Positions 1 through 7,392 of a DNA stretch of 64,000 nt are shown here, piece by piece. Where the stretch lies: contig CAIWFH010000133.1 in the NCBI GenBank assembly GCA_903911925.1, positions 1 to 64,000 on the forward strand. Reading direction: 5' to 3'. The translations under genes and the position numbers were made by a program. Each line of letters begins with the position of its first letter. Position 1 is the stretch's first letter. The notes beneath the pieces are model-generated. The model was not told the DNA's origin and did no database searches. It worked only from the letters and a program-made list of their open reading frames with translations. Source of the DNA: an uncultured Acidobacteriaceae bacterium. GTDB taxonomy: Bacteria; Acidobacteriota; Terriglobia; Terriglobales; Acidobacteriaceae.

Positions 1-83
1 AGCTCCCGCTTGCTCTTGCGGCCATACTTTGCAAAACTCGCCTGCGATGCCAGTGTCTGCTGAATCCGCGCCATTCGCTTCAT
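1..83 (-). CDS. IS5-like transposase, N-terminal fragment (cut by window edge)
   Basis: About 27 codons are visible, starting ATG at 83 or, in the same frame, ATG at 74. The peptide contains ARIQQTLASQASFAKYGRKS, which resembles the N-terminus of IS5-family transposases, where a QQTFA...F..Y.KKT.RE pattern precedes the first helices. The DDE catalytic domain would lie outside the window. The family call rests on this short match plus the adjacent inverted-repeat-like end, so it is moderate only. Confidence 0.5.
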   Translation of the reverse strand, partial: MKRMARIQQTLASQASFAKYGRKSKRE

Positions 84-135
84 ACGACTAGTTTAATCAA
101 CAATGAAGCAGGTAGCGGACTTGTGCAGAGGTTCC
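1..135 (-). mobile_element. Terminal part of an IS5-like insertion sequence
   Basis: The element runs off the left edge of the window. Read on the minus strand its end begins GGAACCTCTGCACAAGTC (positions 135 down to 118), which looks like an IS5-type terminal inverted repeat, followed by about 35 bases of leader and a transposase start at 83. The next bases outward are CTAG (136-139), a plausible target duplication, and they contain the stop codon of the neighbouring TonB receptor gene. Only one end is visible, so the second inverted repeat and the duplication cannot be confirmed. Confidence 0.6.
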
Positions 136-2865
136 CTAGAAGTTCAGCGTGATCTTCGCCGTCAGCGCGCGCGGCGTCACAAAGTGCGTGCCGCTGAACG
201 TGGACAGAAAGTTATACAGCGCAAGCTTGTTGGTCAGGTTCACTGCGGTCAAATCCAGGTTCACTTTGTATCGCTCTTTATGAAAAATGTTGTCCTGGCC
301 CACGCTGACGTCAAAGAGGCTGCGCGGAGCGATGCGCGGCGGGTTGTGGTCGTCGTTCTCCGTGCCCGGCGCGGGGATGGAGATGAGCGTCGATGAATAC
401 TGCGATGGCGCGCAGGATTGGAAGCCCGCTGCGAGTGTGGCCTTGACGCCGCCGCAGGTAATGCCCGACTGCGCCTGCTGGTCATTGGTCAGCCCGCTCA
501 AATCCACGGGGGTTGTGGCATCGACGGCGAAGGGCATGGCGCCGGCCACCAGTCCAGAGTCATAGCGCCAGTTCCCGCCGGCCCAGAAACCTGTCAGCGG
601 GCCGTGCTTGGCGAACTGATATTGTCCGTGGGTTGTCTCGTTGAACTTCTCGTCGTGATCGATGCGAAAGGGCAGGCCGCTTTGCCCCACGGTTGTGCCC
701 AGTCCGCCCACCTGCGGCGGAAAGAACCGCGCCGCCACGCTGGACAGGACAATCTCCGCCGAAAAGCCGTGGAAGTTGGGCACGCTGGCGTTGGCGGCAA
801 AGCCAGGAATCTTTGACCTCGCCCAGTCAATGGGGAAGGTAATGGGCGTATTGCCCAGCACGCTGAAGTCGAAGCTGTTGTGGGTGTACTTCCAGATGTA
901 TTCGCCGCCGAAGACAAAGTACCTTCCGGCCGCCTGCTGAAAGCCGGCGTGAAACTCGTTGCGGAAGCCCGGCGGCAGCGATGCCTGAACGCAAGGCACC
1001 AGCGCTTGTATCACCGGCGAGTTGCATCCGTTGCTCGACAAGACCAGGTTCTCGTTGAAGGGCGTCTCCAGCGTGCGCGCATAGCTGGCGCGGAGAACGG
1101 TATTGGTGCGCTTGACCTTGTAACTCAGGCCCACGCGCGGTTCGGCCTGTTTGGTCGCGGTGAGCCCGTTGTAGATATCTCCGCGAATTCCCAAATTGAA
1201 CAGCCAGTTTCCCACACTGATGGAATCCTGCAGGTAAAGCGCCGCTTCTTTTACGTCGGCGCGGCCCAGGAAGCGGTAGATGCTGCTCGCGGGAAGCGCA
1301 CAACCGTCGTTGGCTGAAGGCGTGGATCGGGTGAGGTCATAGCAGCCCAGCAGAGGATTGAAGGGCGTTGTGGCATTTGGGTTGGCTGCGACATTCGGCT
1401 GGTAGCCGGCGGCCACGCACTGCGAAGGATCGGTAAATCCCGGCACTGGATTGTTGTTTGCGTCCAGACATGGCGCATTGAGCGCGGGATCCACAACGCC
1501 TAGGCCGTCGCTCTCGCGCAGCAGCGTCTGCTCATACGTCACGCCGCCTTTCACGTTTTGCCGGCCGCGGCTCCATGAGATGTCGGAGTGTACGCCAAAG
1601 TTGGTGAGGCTGCGGGTCTGATTTACCGACTCGCGCTGCAGGTTGGCTGGCCCCAGGTCGCTCAGCGGGTTGCCGCTCGGGTAGTAGTCAAACTGGTCTT
1701 TGCGCACAAAAGCGCCGGAGTTCAACACCGCTTCAGAATTCACCACATGGGTCCATGTGGGCGCCACGTTGAAGGTGCCGATCTTGGACCTCTGATCGGT
1801 TTCTGGCAAGGAACCACTTGCCAGTGAACTGTTGAACTGGGCGGGGTTCAGATTGTCATAGGTATTTGGGGTCTGGAACCACGAGCGCGTATATTCCAAG
1901 TTCAACTGTGCGGTATCTTTCGCGTTGATGCGGTAGTCGGCGCGGTTAAAGAAGTTGGTTTCGTTGCCGCGATCGTGAATGGCCTGGAACTCCGGCGGAT
2001 CGAGAAAGCGGCTGGTATCTAGAAAATTGCCGGCAATAAAGTCGCCCATTTTCTTGCTGCCAACGCCGAAGTTGAAGCCGGTGTTGACCGAACCGAACGA
2101 ACCATAAGAGGTATTCACGTTGCCGGTGGGCCTGGGCGTGTCGAGGCCGGAGCGTGTAGTCACCTTGATCACCACGCTGGTCTTGTCGCCAAATTCCGCC
2201 GGCGGCGCGCCGCTGATCACCTCAAGCGACTGCACGGAATCGAGCGGAATCTGGTTGGAGAAGACCTTGCTCTGCTGGTCGGTAATCGCCTGCCCATCAA
2301 CTGAGAAGGAATTCTGCGCGTGATCGCCCAGACCGTGGAAGAGGCCGTTGGAGTCTGCCGCCACGCCGGGGGTTGACAGCGTGACCAGCGAACTGATGCC
2401 CGAGGACTCGCTCTCCAGCGGAATCCTGGTAAACAACTCCCGGTCCACGTCTGTGTGGAAAGTGGAGTCGGTCTCAACCAGGTCTCCGCCCGCCTCCACG
2501 GTGACCGTTGAGGCAGCGGTCGCGATCTGGAGAACAAGCTTCAGGTTAATTCCATTTGCCGAGCGCAGTTCGATGGACTGATGCAGATCGGCGAAGCCGT
2601 TGGCTGTCACGGCGATTCGGAAAGGATGGACAGGGATGTTGGAGAACTCGAACTGGCCGAGATTATCGGTGGTCGCAGTGCGGTCAAGGCCGCTGATGGG
2701 GCTGGTCAGGCGGACCGTGGCGCCGGGAATCACCGCGCCCGAGGGGTCGGTGACCGTGCCGCTCACGGCCCCGGCATTGCCGTTTTGTCCGGCAGGATCG
2801 GATGCCGCCAGAAGCACAATAAAAAAGGGAAATACCAGGAATATTGCAGCGCGTTTAGCCGGCAT
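136..2865 (-). CDS. TonB-dependent receptor with N-terminal carboxypeptidase regulatory-like domain (Oar-like)
   Basis: This is a 909-residue outer-membrane protein. A hydrophobic signal peptide (about residues 1-22) is followed by a carboxypeptidase regulatory-like beta-sandwich (about 30-115, with GTVTDPSGAVIPGATV) and a plug domain (about 125-240, with the LDSVQSLEVISG and PAEFGDKTS signatures). The rest is a large beta-barrel ending in phenylalanine, as outer-membrane barrels usually do. This architecture is greatly expanded in Acidobacteria and is thought to import substrates using TonB energy; the ligand cannot be read from sequence. A small His/Cys-rich membrane protein gene lies 192 bases upstream on the same strand, hinting at a metal-related pair. 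The stop codon coincides with the CTAG that borders the insertion sequence end. Confidence 0.92.
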   Translation of the reverse strand: MPAKRAAIFLVFPFFIVLLAASDPAGQNGNAGAVSGTVTDPSGAVIPGATVRLTSPISGLDRTATTDNLGQFEFSNIPVHPFRIAVTANGFADLHQSIELRSANGINLKLVLQIATAASTVTVEAGGDLVETDSTFHTDVDRELFTRIPLESESSGISSLVTLSTPGVAADSNGLFHGLGDHAQNSFSVDGQAITDQQSKVFSNQIPLDSVQSLEVISGAPPAEFGDKTSVVIKVTTRSGLDTPRPTGNVNTSYGSFGSVNTGFNFGVGSKKMGDFIAGNFLDTSRFLDPPEFQAIHDRGNETNFFNRADYRINAKDTAQLNLEYTRSWFQTPNTYDNLNPAQFNSSLASGSLPETDQRSKIGTFNVAPTWTHVVNSEAVLNSGAFVRKDQFDYYPSGNPLSDLGPANLQRESVNQTRSLTNFGVHSDISWSRGRQNVKGGVTYEQTLLRESDGLGVVDPALNAPCLDANNNPVPGFTDPSQCVAAGYQPNVAANPNATTPFNPLLGCYDLTRSTPSANDGCALPASSIYRFLGRADVKEAALYLQDSISVGNWLFNLGIRGDIYNGLTATKQAEPRVGLSYKVKRTNTVLRASYARTLETPFNENLVLSSNGCNSPVIQALVPCVQASLPPGFRNEFHAGFQQAAGRYFVFGGEYIWKYTHNSFDFSVLGNTPITFPIDWARSKIPGFAANASVPNFHGFSAEIVLSSVAARFFPPQVGGLGTTVGQSGLPFRIDHDEKFNETTHGQYQFAKHGPLTGFWAGGNWRYDSGLVAGAMPFAVDATTPVDLSGLTNDQQAQSGITCGGVKATLAAGFQSCAPSQYSSTLISIPAPGTENDDHNPPRIAPRSLFDVSVGQDNIFHKERYKVNLDLTAVNLTNKLALYNFLSTFSGTHFVTPRALTAKITLNF

Positions 2866-3057
2866 GATTGCGTCTCCTATGGCTGATAGCTGATGGATTC
2901 ACACCCCGCAGCAGATTCTGCGGGGTCGGAGGAATCACGCTCCGTCTCCGGGTCTATGGAGTCGCCATCGCGGGAATCCTGAACCGCTCATCTTTCAGAG
3001 CGGCAGCAGAATCGGTCCGTGTGCGATTTGAAAAGACAACTGGGAAACGGAGTGCTG
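2866..3057 (-). other. Leader between the small membrane protein gene and the TonB receptor gene
   Basis: This is 192 bases without a convincing reading frame. It contains a perfect 8-bp hairpin, CCCCGCAG (2904-2911) pairing with CTGCGGGG (2918-2925), about 40 bases upstream of the receptor start. On the minus strand no T-run follows, so it does not look like an intrinsic terminator. It may be a leader structure of the receptor mRNA. No known riboswitch core was recognised. Confidence 0.35.
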
Positions 3058-3369
3058 TCAGCAGGCGGGAGGAGGACGCGTGAAGAGCTTTGCGGGCAGG
3101 CGCCGGACGACCGCGCGCGCCTCAACCAGCGGGGCGGGGGCTCCGAACTGGACCAGAATAATGACGGCTGCCGTAGCGTAAACCGGCGCGGCCGAGTGCA
3201 TGACCACGCACAACGGGCACTGATCGGCGTCGGTGCCGATTGGGTGCATGTGGGTCACTTGCACCACTGCCAACAGCGCCAGCAAGGCAAGGCACAGCAG
3301 GGCCGCAGCTCCAAAAGCACGCGGCTTCAGGCGGCGTTCCCAGCCGAATTGTGCGCAGACTGCCGTCAA
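3058..3369 (-). CDS. Small His/Cys-rich membrane protein, DUF2946-like
   Basis: This 103-residue protein has a membrane segment at about residues 18-37 and a second hydrophobic stretch at 61-76. Between them is a probable metal-binding loop, His40-Met41-His42 then Cys51-Pro-Leu-Cys54 and His58. An H-x-H plus CPxC pattern after a single membrane helix is characteristic of DUF2946-type proteins, several of which are linked to copper. The gene precedes the TonB receptor on the same strand, so a joint role in metal uptake or sensing is a reasonable inference but unproven. An alternative frame over the same DNA lacks this pattern. Confidence 0.6.
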   Translation of the reverse strand: MTAVCAQFGWERRLKPRAFGAAALLCLALLALLAVVQVTHMHPIGTDADQCPLCVVMHSAAPVYATAAVIILVQFGAPAPLVEARAVVRRLPAKLFTRPPPAC

Positions 3370-3499
3370 ACAAGCTCTCCTCTACCACGAGGATGTATCG
3401 GTTAGACGCGCGAAGGAGGCTTGGGGTTCACTGCTGCCTTGCGATTTGAACCGCGTGATGCCAACGACTTTGGGCCCAACTCGTCTAAACTGTGGGGAA

Positions 3500-4546
3500 A
3501 TGGTCAATCCTGCGCATTTGCGAAGCCTGCTGTTGGCGGGCGCTGTCGTTCTGCTGCTGGCTTGCGGGGCCGCGGGACAAGATAAGACGCAGCACCAGAA
3601 GCCGGCCCTTCCCGTGAAACCCGACGTGCCTAGCCTGGCCACCAACCACCGGCTCATTCTGAAAGACGGCACCTACCAGTTGGTCCGCAAATACGAAATT
3701 GTGGGCGACCGGGTGCGCTACATCTCGCTTGAGCGCTCGGGAGATTGGGAAGAACTGCCCGTGGAACTGGTGGACTGGGATGCCACGCGGAAGTGGGAGA
3801 CGGAACGAGGCAAGCGTATTGATGCAGAAATGTCGCCGGCCATGAAAGAGGCTGAGGATATTGATAAGGAAGCTGCCGCCGAGCGCGACGAGCAGCGGGC
3901 TCGCATGCCCCAAGTGGCTAGCGGCCTTGAATTGCCCGACCAGGATGGCGTTTTTGTTCTCGACACCTTTCAGGGCAAACCGGAACTTGTAGAACTGGCG
4001 CCCGCCGAGTTGGCCATCAACGCCAAGACCAAGCACGGGCTCAGCACGCTCAATCCCCTGGCCGGAGCAAAGGCCAATCTCGAGTTGGAAGGCGCGCATG
4101 CCAAGGTCCATCTTCACGTGAACGATCCGGCAATCTATCTCTCCATTGAAGGCAGCGACGACGGCACAACGGTCCACACGCACGCGTTGACCGTGGAAAC
4201 CGGCAAAGCCAAAGAGGCCATCAATCGCAAGCACGGCGCTCATTCACCCGCATCGGGCTTTGCCATCGTGCACACGGACGAGCGCAAGGCAGTGCGTATT
4301 GTGGGCGCCATTCACATGAGCCTCACCGGCACCGTCACGCAGGATGAGGACGTAATGGGGGCCAAGGTCGAGGTATTGCCCGGAAAGCGCTGGCTCAAGC
4401 TCACGCCAACCAAACCGCTGCTCATCGGCGAGTATGCGCTGGTCGAGATCATCTCCGCTTCCGACATCGGCCAGCAGGTCTGGGACTTCCGCGTCGATCC
4501 GCAATTGGGTGGCAACCCAGGCTCGATCGGTCAGATTTTCAAATAG
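3500..4546 (+). CDS. Secreted or lipoprotein of unknown function
   Basis: A 348-residue protein. The start at 3500 gives a good signal sequence, with hydrophobic run LLLAGAVVLLLAC; the LLAC could be a lipobox, putting the mature protein on a membrane. The next part is charged, and the C-terminal half (about 140-348) looks like beta-rich extracytoplasmic sequence with no recognised catalytic motif. The frame stays open upstream to 3233, but that extension has no signal sequence and is probably not translated. It resembles uncharacterised acidobacterial secreted proteins. Function unknown. Confidence 0.75.
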   Translation: MVNPAHLRSLLLAGAVVLLLACGAAGQDKTQHQKPALPVKPDVPSLATNHRLILKDGTYQLVRKYEIVGDRVRYISLERSGDWEELPVELVDWDATRKWETERGKRIDAEMSPAMKEAEDIDKEAAAERDEQRARMPQVASGLELPDQDGVFVLDTFQGKPELVELAPAELAINAKTKHGLSTLNPLAGAKANLELEGAHAKVHLHVNDPAIYLSIEGSDDGTTVHTHALTVETGKAKEAINRKHGAHSPASGFAIVHTDERKAVRIVGAIHMSLTGTVTQDEDVMGAKVEVLPGKRWLKLTPTKPLLIGEYALVEIISASDIGQQVWDFRVDPQLGGNPGSIGQIFK

Positions 4547-4681
4547 CGGAAGGGCGAGCCCGCCTGTGCCGTCGCGCCTTCTCGACAGCCCGGTCAGGGC
4601 AGGAATATGATCTGCCTGGCTGAGTGCGGCAAACCGCAAACAGCGGCTAGTTTTGAGCTCACTTTCCGAAAGGCAATTCGC

Positions 4682-4942
4682 ATGGCGAACATCGATTCCA
4701 CCTTCGATTACTGGGCAATGACTCCGACGCAACTCCGTGATGAGTGCACCGCGATTGCACAGGCCGCCAATTCCGGGGTTGAAGTGGCGCTGCGCACCGA
4801 GGCCGGCCTGCTGGCGATTCAGTGGCGTGAAGCTATCGCTATGCCCAAAGACCATGGCTTCGAGGAATCGCGCAGGAACGACGAGATCTCGGGCCTGAAG
4901 CACAGGACGATCGAGATTCTGATCAAGATAAGGGGCCGCTAA
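4682..4942 (+). CDS. Hypothetical protein
   Basis: An 86-residue soluble protein from ATG 4682, preceded by AGG 8 bases upstream. An earlier in-frame ATG at 4607 lacks a ribosome binding site. No domain was recognised; the sequence is mixed alpha-helical with no membrane segment or signal peptide. It lies 135 bases downstream of the secreted-protein gene and converges with the next gene on the minus strand. Confidence 0.55.
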   Translation: MANIDSTFDYWAMTPTQLRDECTAIAQAANSGVEVALRTEAGLLAIQWREAIAMPKDHGFEESRRNDEISGLKHRTIEILIKIRGR

Positions 4943-4970
4943 TAACCTGCCTCGCGGTTTAGGGAAGCAA

Positions 4971-6014
4971 TCACTTCGACGAATGAGCCGCAGCTTGCTC
5001 CTTCCGCGTCGCAGCCCATACCCCGTCGGAACGCCCTTCCACGCGCATCCGTCCCTTGCCTGAGTCGCCGTCGATCCAACCGCTCAGCAGTGCGGTAACC
5101 AGGCCCGGAGCGCCAACCCCTGCTTCTTTCGGCCAATCTCCCGCCATGGAAAGCTCGATGTACCCCTCGCGCCAGGTACCGGTTACCGCCTTGCCCTCGC
5201 CCAGCGGGCTTGACCATGTTCCGGTCACCCTGTTGCCGTCGCGATGCAAATCCATGGTCGCGTCCAGTCTGCCCGCATCGCTGGAATATCTGATCTGCCA
5301 TGAGCCGGCGACGTCCGATCCGTTCTTCAGGATCTGCGGGGCGGCCGGCGTAACGCGCACGTTTGAGAAATACGCCTCTTCGCCTGCGTAAGACCACAGA
5401 CCGACCGCGCCGTGCAAATCCTCGCCCTTCAGGCCGTCCACCACAAGAGCCGGTTTTTCCGATCCGTTGAGAAAGAGCTTGGCGGCGCGGCCGGCCACTT
5501 CAATCCGCACCTTCATCCAGGTCTCCATCGCCAGGTCGGCGTGGGACTCGTAGACCCAGGGCCAAGTGCGCCGCAGGGGATACCAGTCGAATTCCGGCTC
5601 TGAGACATATTGCACGGCGTGATTGCGCATCGCTTGATCGGGCGAGTCAGCGTTGCCCGGCCTCAGGTAGAACAACTCGTAGTGCTTCTGGTCGGGCTTG
5701 ACGCGGAAAGCGATGCCCACAAAGCCTGGATTCCTGCCGCCCGGCGGCACGTATGCCTTGAGCGCGATATCCGCTTCGATGGTCCCGTCCTCAAAGTCGA
5801 TTCCCGGCAGCAGTGCGAGCCCGTCGCCATCTTCATCGGCAACGGCGACGCGGACGCATTTGCGCCCCTGGTAATCCACCGCCGCCAGTTTGGCCTTTGA
5901 GGCAATCAGGCCGGTCGCGTCGCGAAGCGGAAAGCTCTGCGCAGGCGCCTGCGCCGAAAGGCATCCGGCTATCAACATACCCAAGGCCCAAAAACTCAAC
6001 CAGGATTTTGGCAT
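4971..6014 (-). CDS. Secreted concanavalin-like (LamG/GH16-type fold) domain protein
   Basis: A 347-residue exported protein. The start at 6014 is chosen because GGAGG lies 7 bases upstream and gives a clean signal peptide (MPKSWLSFWALGMLIAGCLS). Residues about 30-235 read like the concanavalin-like jelly-roll found in DUF1080 and family-16-type proteins: FEDGTIEADI, GFVGIAFRV, YELFYLRPG, WMKVRIEVAGRAAKLFLNG, GAVGLWSY. The C-terminal 100 residues form a second beta domain. The jelly-roll part probably binds or hydrolyses carbohydrate, but no catalytic residues could be assigned with confidence. The upstream in-frame extension to 6176 looks non-coding. Confidence 0.75.
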   Translation of the reverse strand: MPKSWLSFWALGMLIAGCLSAQAPAQSFPLRDATGLIASKAKLAAVDYQGRKCVRVAVADEDGDGLALLPGIDFEDGTIEADIALKAYVPPGGRNPGFVGIAFRVKPDQKHYELFYLRPGNADSPDQAMRNHAVQYVSEPEFDWYPLRRTWPWVYESHADLAMETWMKVRIEVAGRAAKLFLNGSEKPALVVDGLKGEDLHGAVGLWSYAGEEAYFSNVRVTPAAPQILKNGSDVAGSWQIRYSSDAGRLDATMDLHRDGNRVTGTWSSPLGEGKAVTGTWREGYIELSMAGDWPKEAGVGAPGLVTALLSGWIDGDSGKGRMRVEGRSDGVWAATRKEQAAAHSSK

Positions 6015-6087
6015 GATCCATCCTCCACGCGACGCACATGCGCGCTCGGCGCCTTGCGCAAGATTGACTGCGCTTCTCGATTCGAAC

Positions 6088-6543
6088 CTACAGTGCGTCA
6101 GGGTCCTTGGCCCGCGCAAACCGCTGCCGCCGCTTCTCCCACTCTTCGGAGGAGAAGAATCCCGGCCCCACTTCAATGAGCCGCGGAATCATCTTGAAGA
6201 CCGCGACGCGGCTCCACGGGCGGCCGTCACGCATGCGGAAGCCCTTCTCATTCAGGTCGCTCACGATGCTGGAGTAGCTGAAGTCCTGCACTAGCAGTTC
6301 CATCATCAGCATCAGCGCCTGGTGCTCTTTGGGGTGGATCTCGAGGCGCTGGCAATCGTCGGAGATGCGCAGGCCGTATGGGATTTCTTCAGCAAAGGCG
6401 CCCTCGGCCGGGGCCTCGGATTCGGGCAGTTCACGCCGCCACTCGATTGAAACCATCTGCCACCCGGCCGCCGACCGCTGCCGGATCACATCCGGGCTGA
6501 ACGGCCCGGAAATCACATCACGCATCCGCTCAAAATAGGGCAT
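6088..6543 (-). CDS. Recombinase-domain-like hypothetical protein
   Basis: A 151-residue protein with a strong ribosome binding site (GGAGG, 7 bases before ATG 6543). Residues about 90-125, SSIVSDLNEKGFRMRDGRPW followed by SRVAVFKMI, resemble the recombinase domain of large serine recombinases, where a helix-turn-helix-like segment precedes a pattern such as G.P.W....V..IL. The serine-recombinase catalytic domain is absent, so this is not a complete recombinase. It may be a stand-alone DNA-binding relative. Related uncharacterised proteins occur in Acidobacteria. Function unknown. Confidence 0.6.
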   Translation of the reverse strand: MPYFERMRDVISGPFSPDVIRQRSAAGWQMVSIEWRRELPESEAPAEGAFAEEIPYGLRISDDCQRLEIHPKEHQALMLMMELLVQDFSYSSIVSDLNEKGFRMRDGRPWSRVAVFKMIPRLIEVGPGFFSSEEWEKRRQRFARAKDPDAL

Positions 6544-6757
6544 TCCAAGCCTCCACGCACTGGTCTTGCAGATTAGTTCAGAGCAATTTGACCGCCAAAG
6601 TTCATCCCAGGAGGGAGGGGATCAAGTACTTAAAAGCAAACGAGATAGCTTTTTCGGACTGAATTGGCGCCATCCCGGCTTTCGTCCGCTTTCGCAATCC
6701 TGTGTCCACTCCCGGACAACCGCTATTCTGCCGCAATCGCACAGTCATCAAGGGTGG

Positions 6758-6786
6758 TTGTGCAGCGTGCCGTTACGCCTTACAAT
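6758..6786 (+). promoter_or_regulatory. Sigma-70-type promoter of higBA
   Basis: TTGTGC (6758-6763) and TACAAT (6781-6786) are separated by exactly 17 bases. The ATG of higB begins at 6796, only 10 bases after the -10 element, so the transcript would be nearly leaderless. Prediction by eye. Confidence 0.5.
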
Positions 6787-6795
6787 GCTCGTGGG

Positions 6796-7074
6796 ATGAT
6801 TCGCAGCTTTCGGCACAAGGGTATCGAACGGTTTTTCCTGACCGGCTCAAAGGCTCGAATTCAGCCACACCACGCCGCGAAGCTCCATGATCAACTTACG
6901 CTGTTGAATGCCGCCACCCGGCCGGATCACATGAATGTGCCTGGCTGGAAACTCCATCCCCTGACAGGCGAACTTGCGGCGCATTGGGCAGTAAGTGTTA
7001 ATGGAAATTGGCGGCTTACATTTCGCTTCGATGGGGAAGACGTCATTCTCGTCGATTATCAGGATTATCACTGA
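6796..7074 (+). CDS. higB: HigB-type RelE-family toxin
   Basis: A 92-residue protein with the HigB hallmarks: MIRSFRHKGIERFF at the N-terminus, LHDQLTLLNAA in the middle, and GWKLHPLTGE, WAVSVNGNWRLTFRF and VDYQDYH toward the C-terminus. These match RelE/ParE-superfamily ribosome-dependent mRNA endoribonucleases of the HigB type. The antitoxin gene follows 17 bases later, the toxin-first order typical of higBA. Earlier in-frame starts from 6664 are unlikely because the promoter lies between them and ATG 6796. Confidence 0.9.
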   Translation: MIRSFRHKGIERFFLTGSKARIQPHHAAKLHDQLTLLNAATRPDHMNVPGWKLHPLTGELAAHWAVSVNGNWRLTFRFDGEDVILVDYQDYH

Positions 7075-7091
7075 AACAAGGAGGCCAGCCC

Positions 7092-7376
7092 ATGAAGATA
7101 TTCAATCCCTCGCATCCCGGAAAGATCCTTGCTTATTACCTTGAGGGACGCTCGGTGACTGAGGTCGCCCGGCATCTTGGAGTTACGCGGCCGGCGCTAT
7201 CGCGAGTTTTGAATGGAAAAGCGGGCGTCTCGGCGGATATGGCCTTGCGTATTTCTGAAGCCTTCAACACCGATCCTGAGCTCTGGCTTAGGCTTCAGGC
7301 GCAACGCGATCTTTGGGTCGCATCCCGTAAGAAACGGGCCAAAGTGAAACCGCTGCCTGAAAACAGAGCCGCATAG
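7092..7376 (+). CDS. higA: HigA-type Xre-family antitoxin
   Basis: A 94-residue protein. The start ATG 7092 follows AAGGAGG with good spacing. It opens with FNPSHPGKILAYYLEG and has the helix-turn-helix SVTEVARHLGVTRPALSRVL, then NGKAGVSADMALRISEAFNT and PELWLRLQAQRDLW, all diagnostic of HigA (VapI-like) antitoxins. It should neutralise the HigB toxin encoded just upstream and repress the shared promoter. The C-terminus is Lys-rich. It converges with ntrX on the opposite strand, 16 bases away. Confidence 0.92.
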   Translation: MKIFNPSHPGKILAYYLEGRSVTEVARHLGVTRPALSRVLNGKAGVSADMALRISEAFNTDPELWLRLQAQRDLWVASRKKRAKVKPLPENRAA

Positions 7377-7392
7377 CCCAATCGCGGCGATA

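Noticed and set aside
103..396. 97-codon frame at the left end, plus strand
   Set aside because: It crosses the insertion sequence end and the end of the TonB receptor gene antisense, and has no motif.
2866..3057. Cobalamin or other metal riboswitch before the TonB receptor
   Set aside because: The hairpin is clear, but I could not find the conserved cobalamin core sequences or any other known riboswitch core.
4244..4903. 219-codon open frame on the minus strand
   Set aside because: Antisense to the secreted-protein gene and to the 86-residue hypothetical gene, without ribosome binding site or motif.
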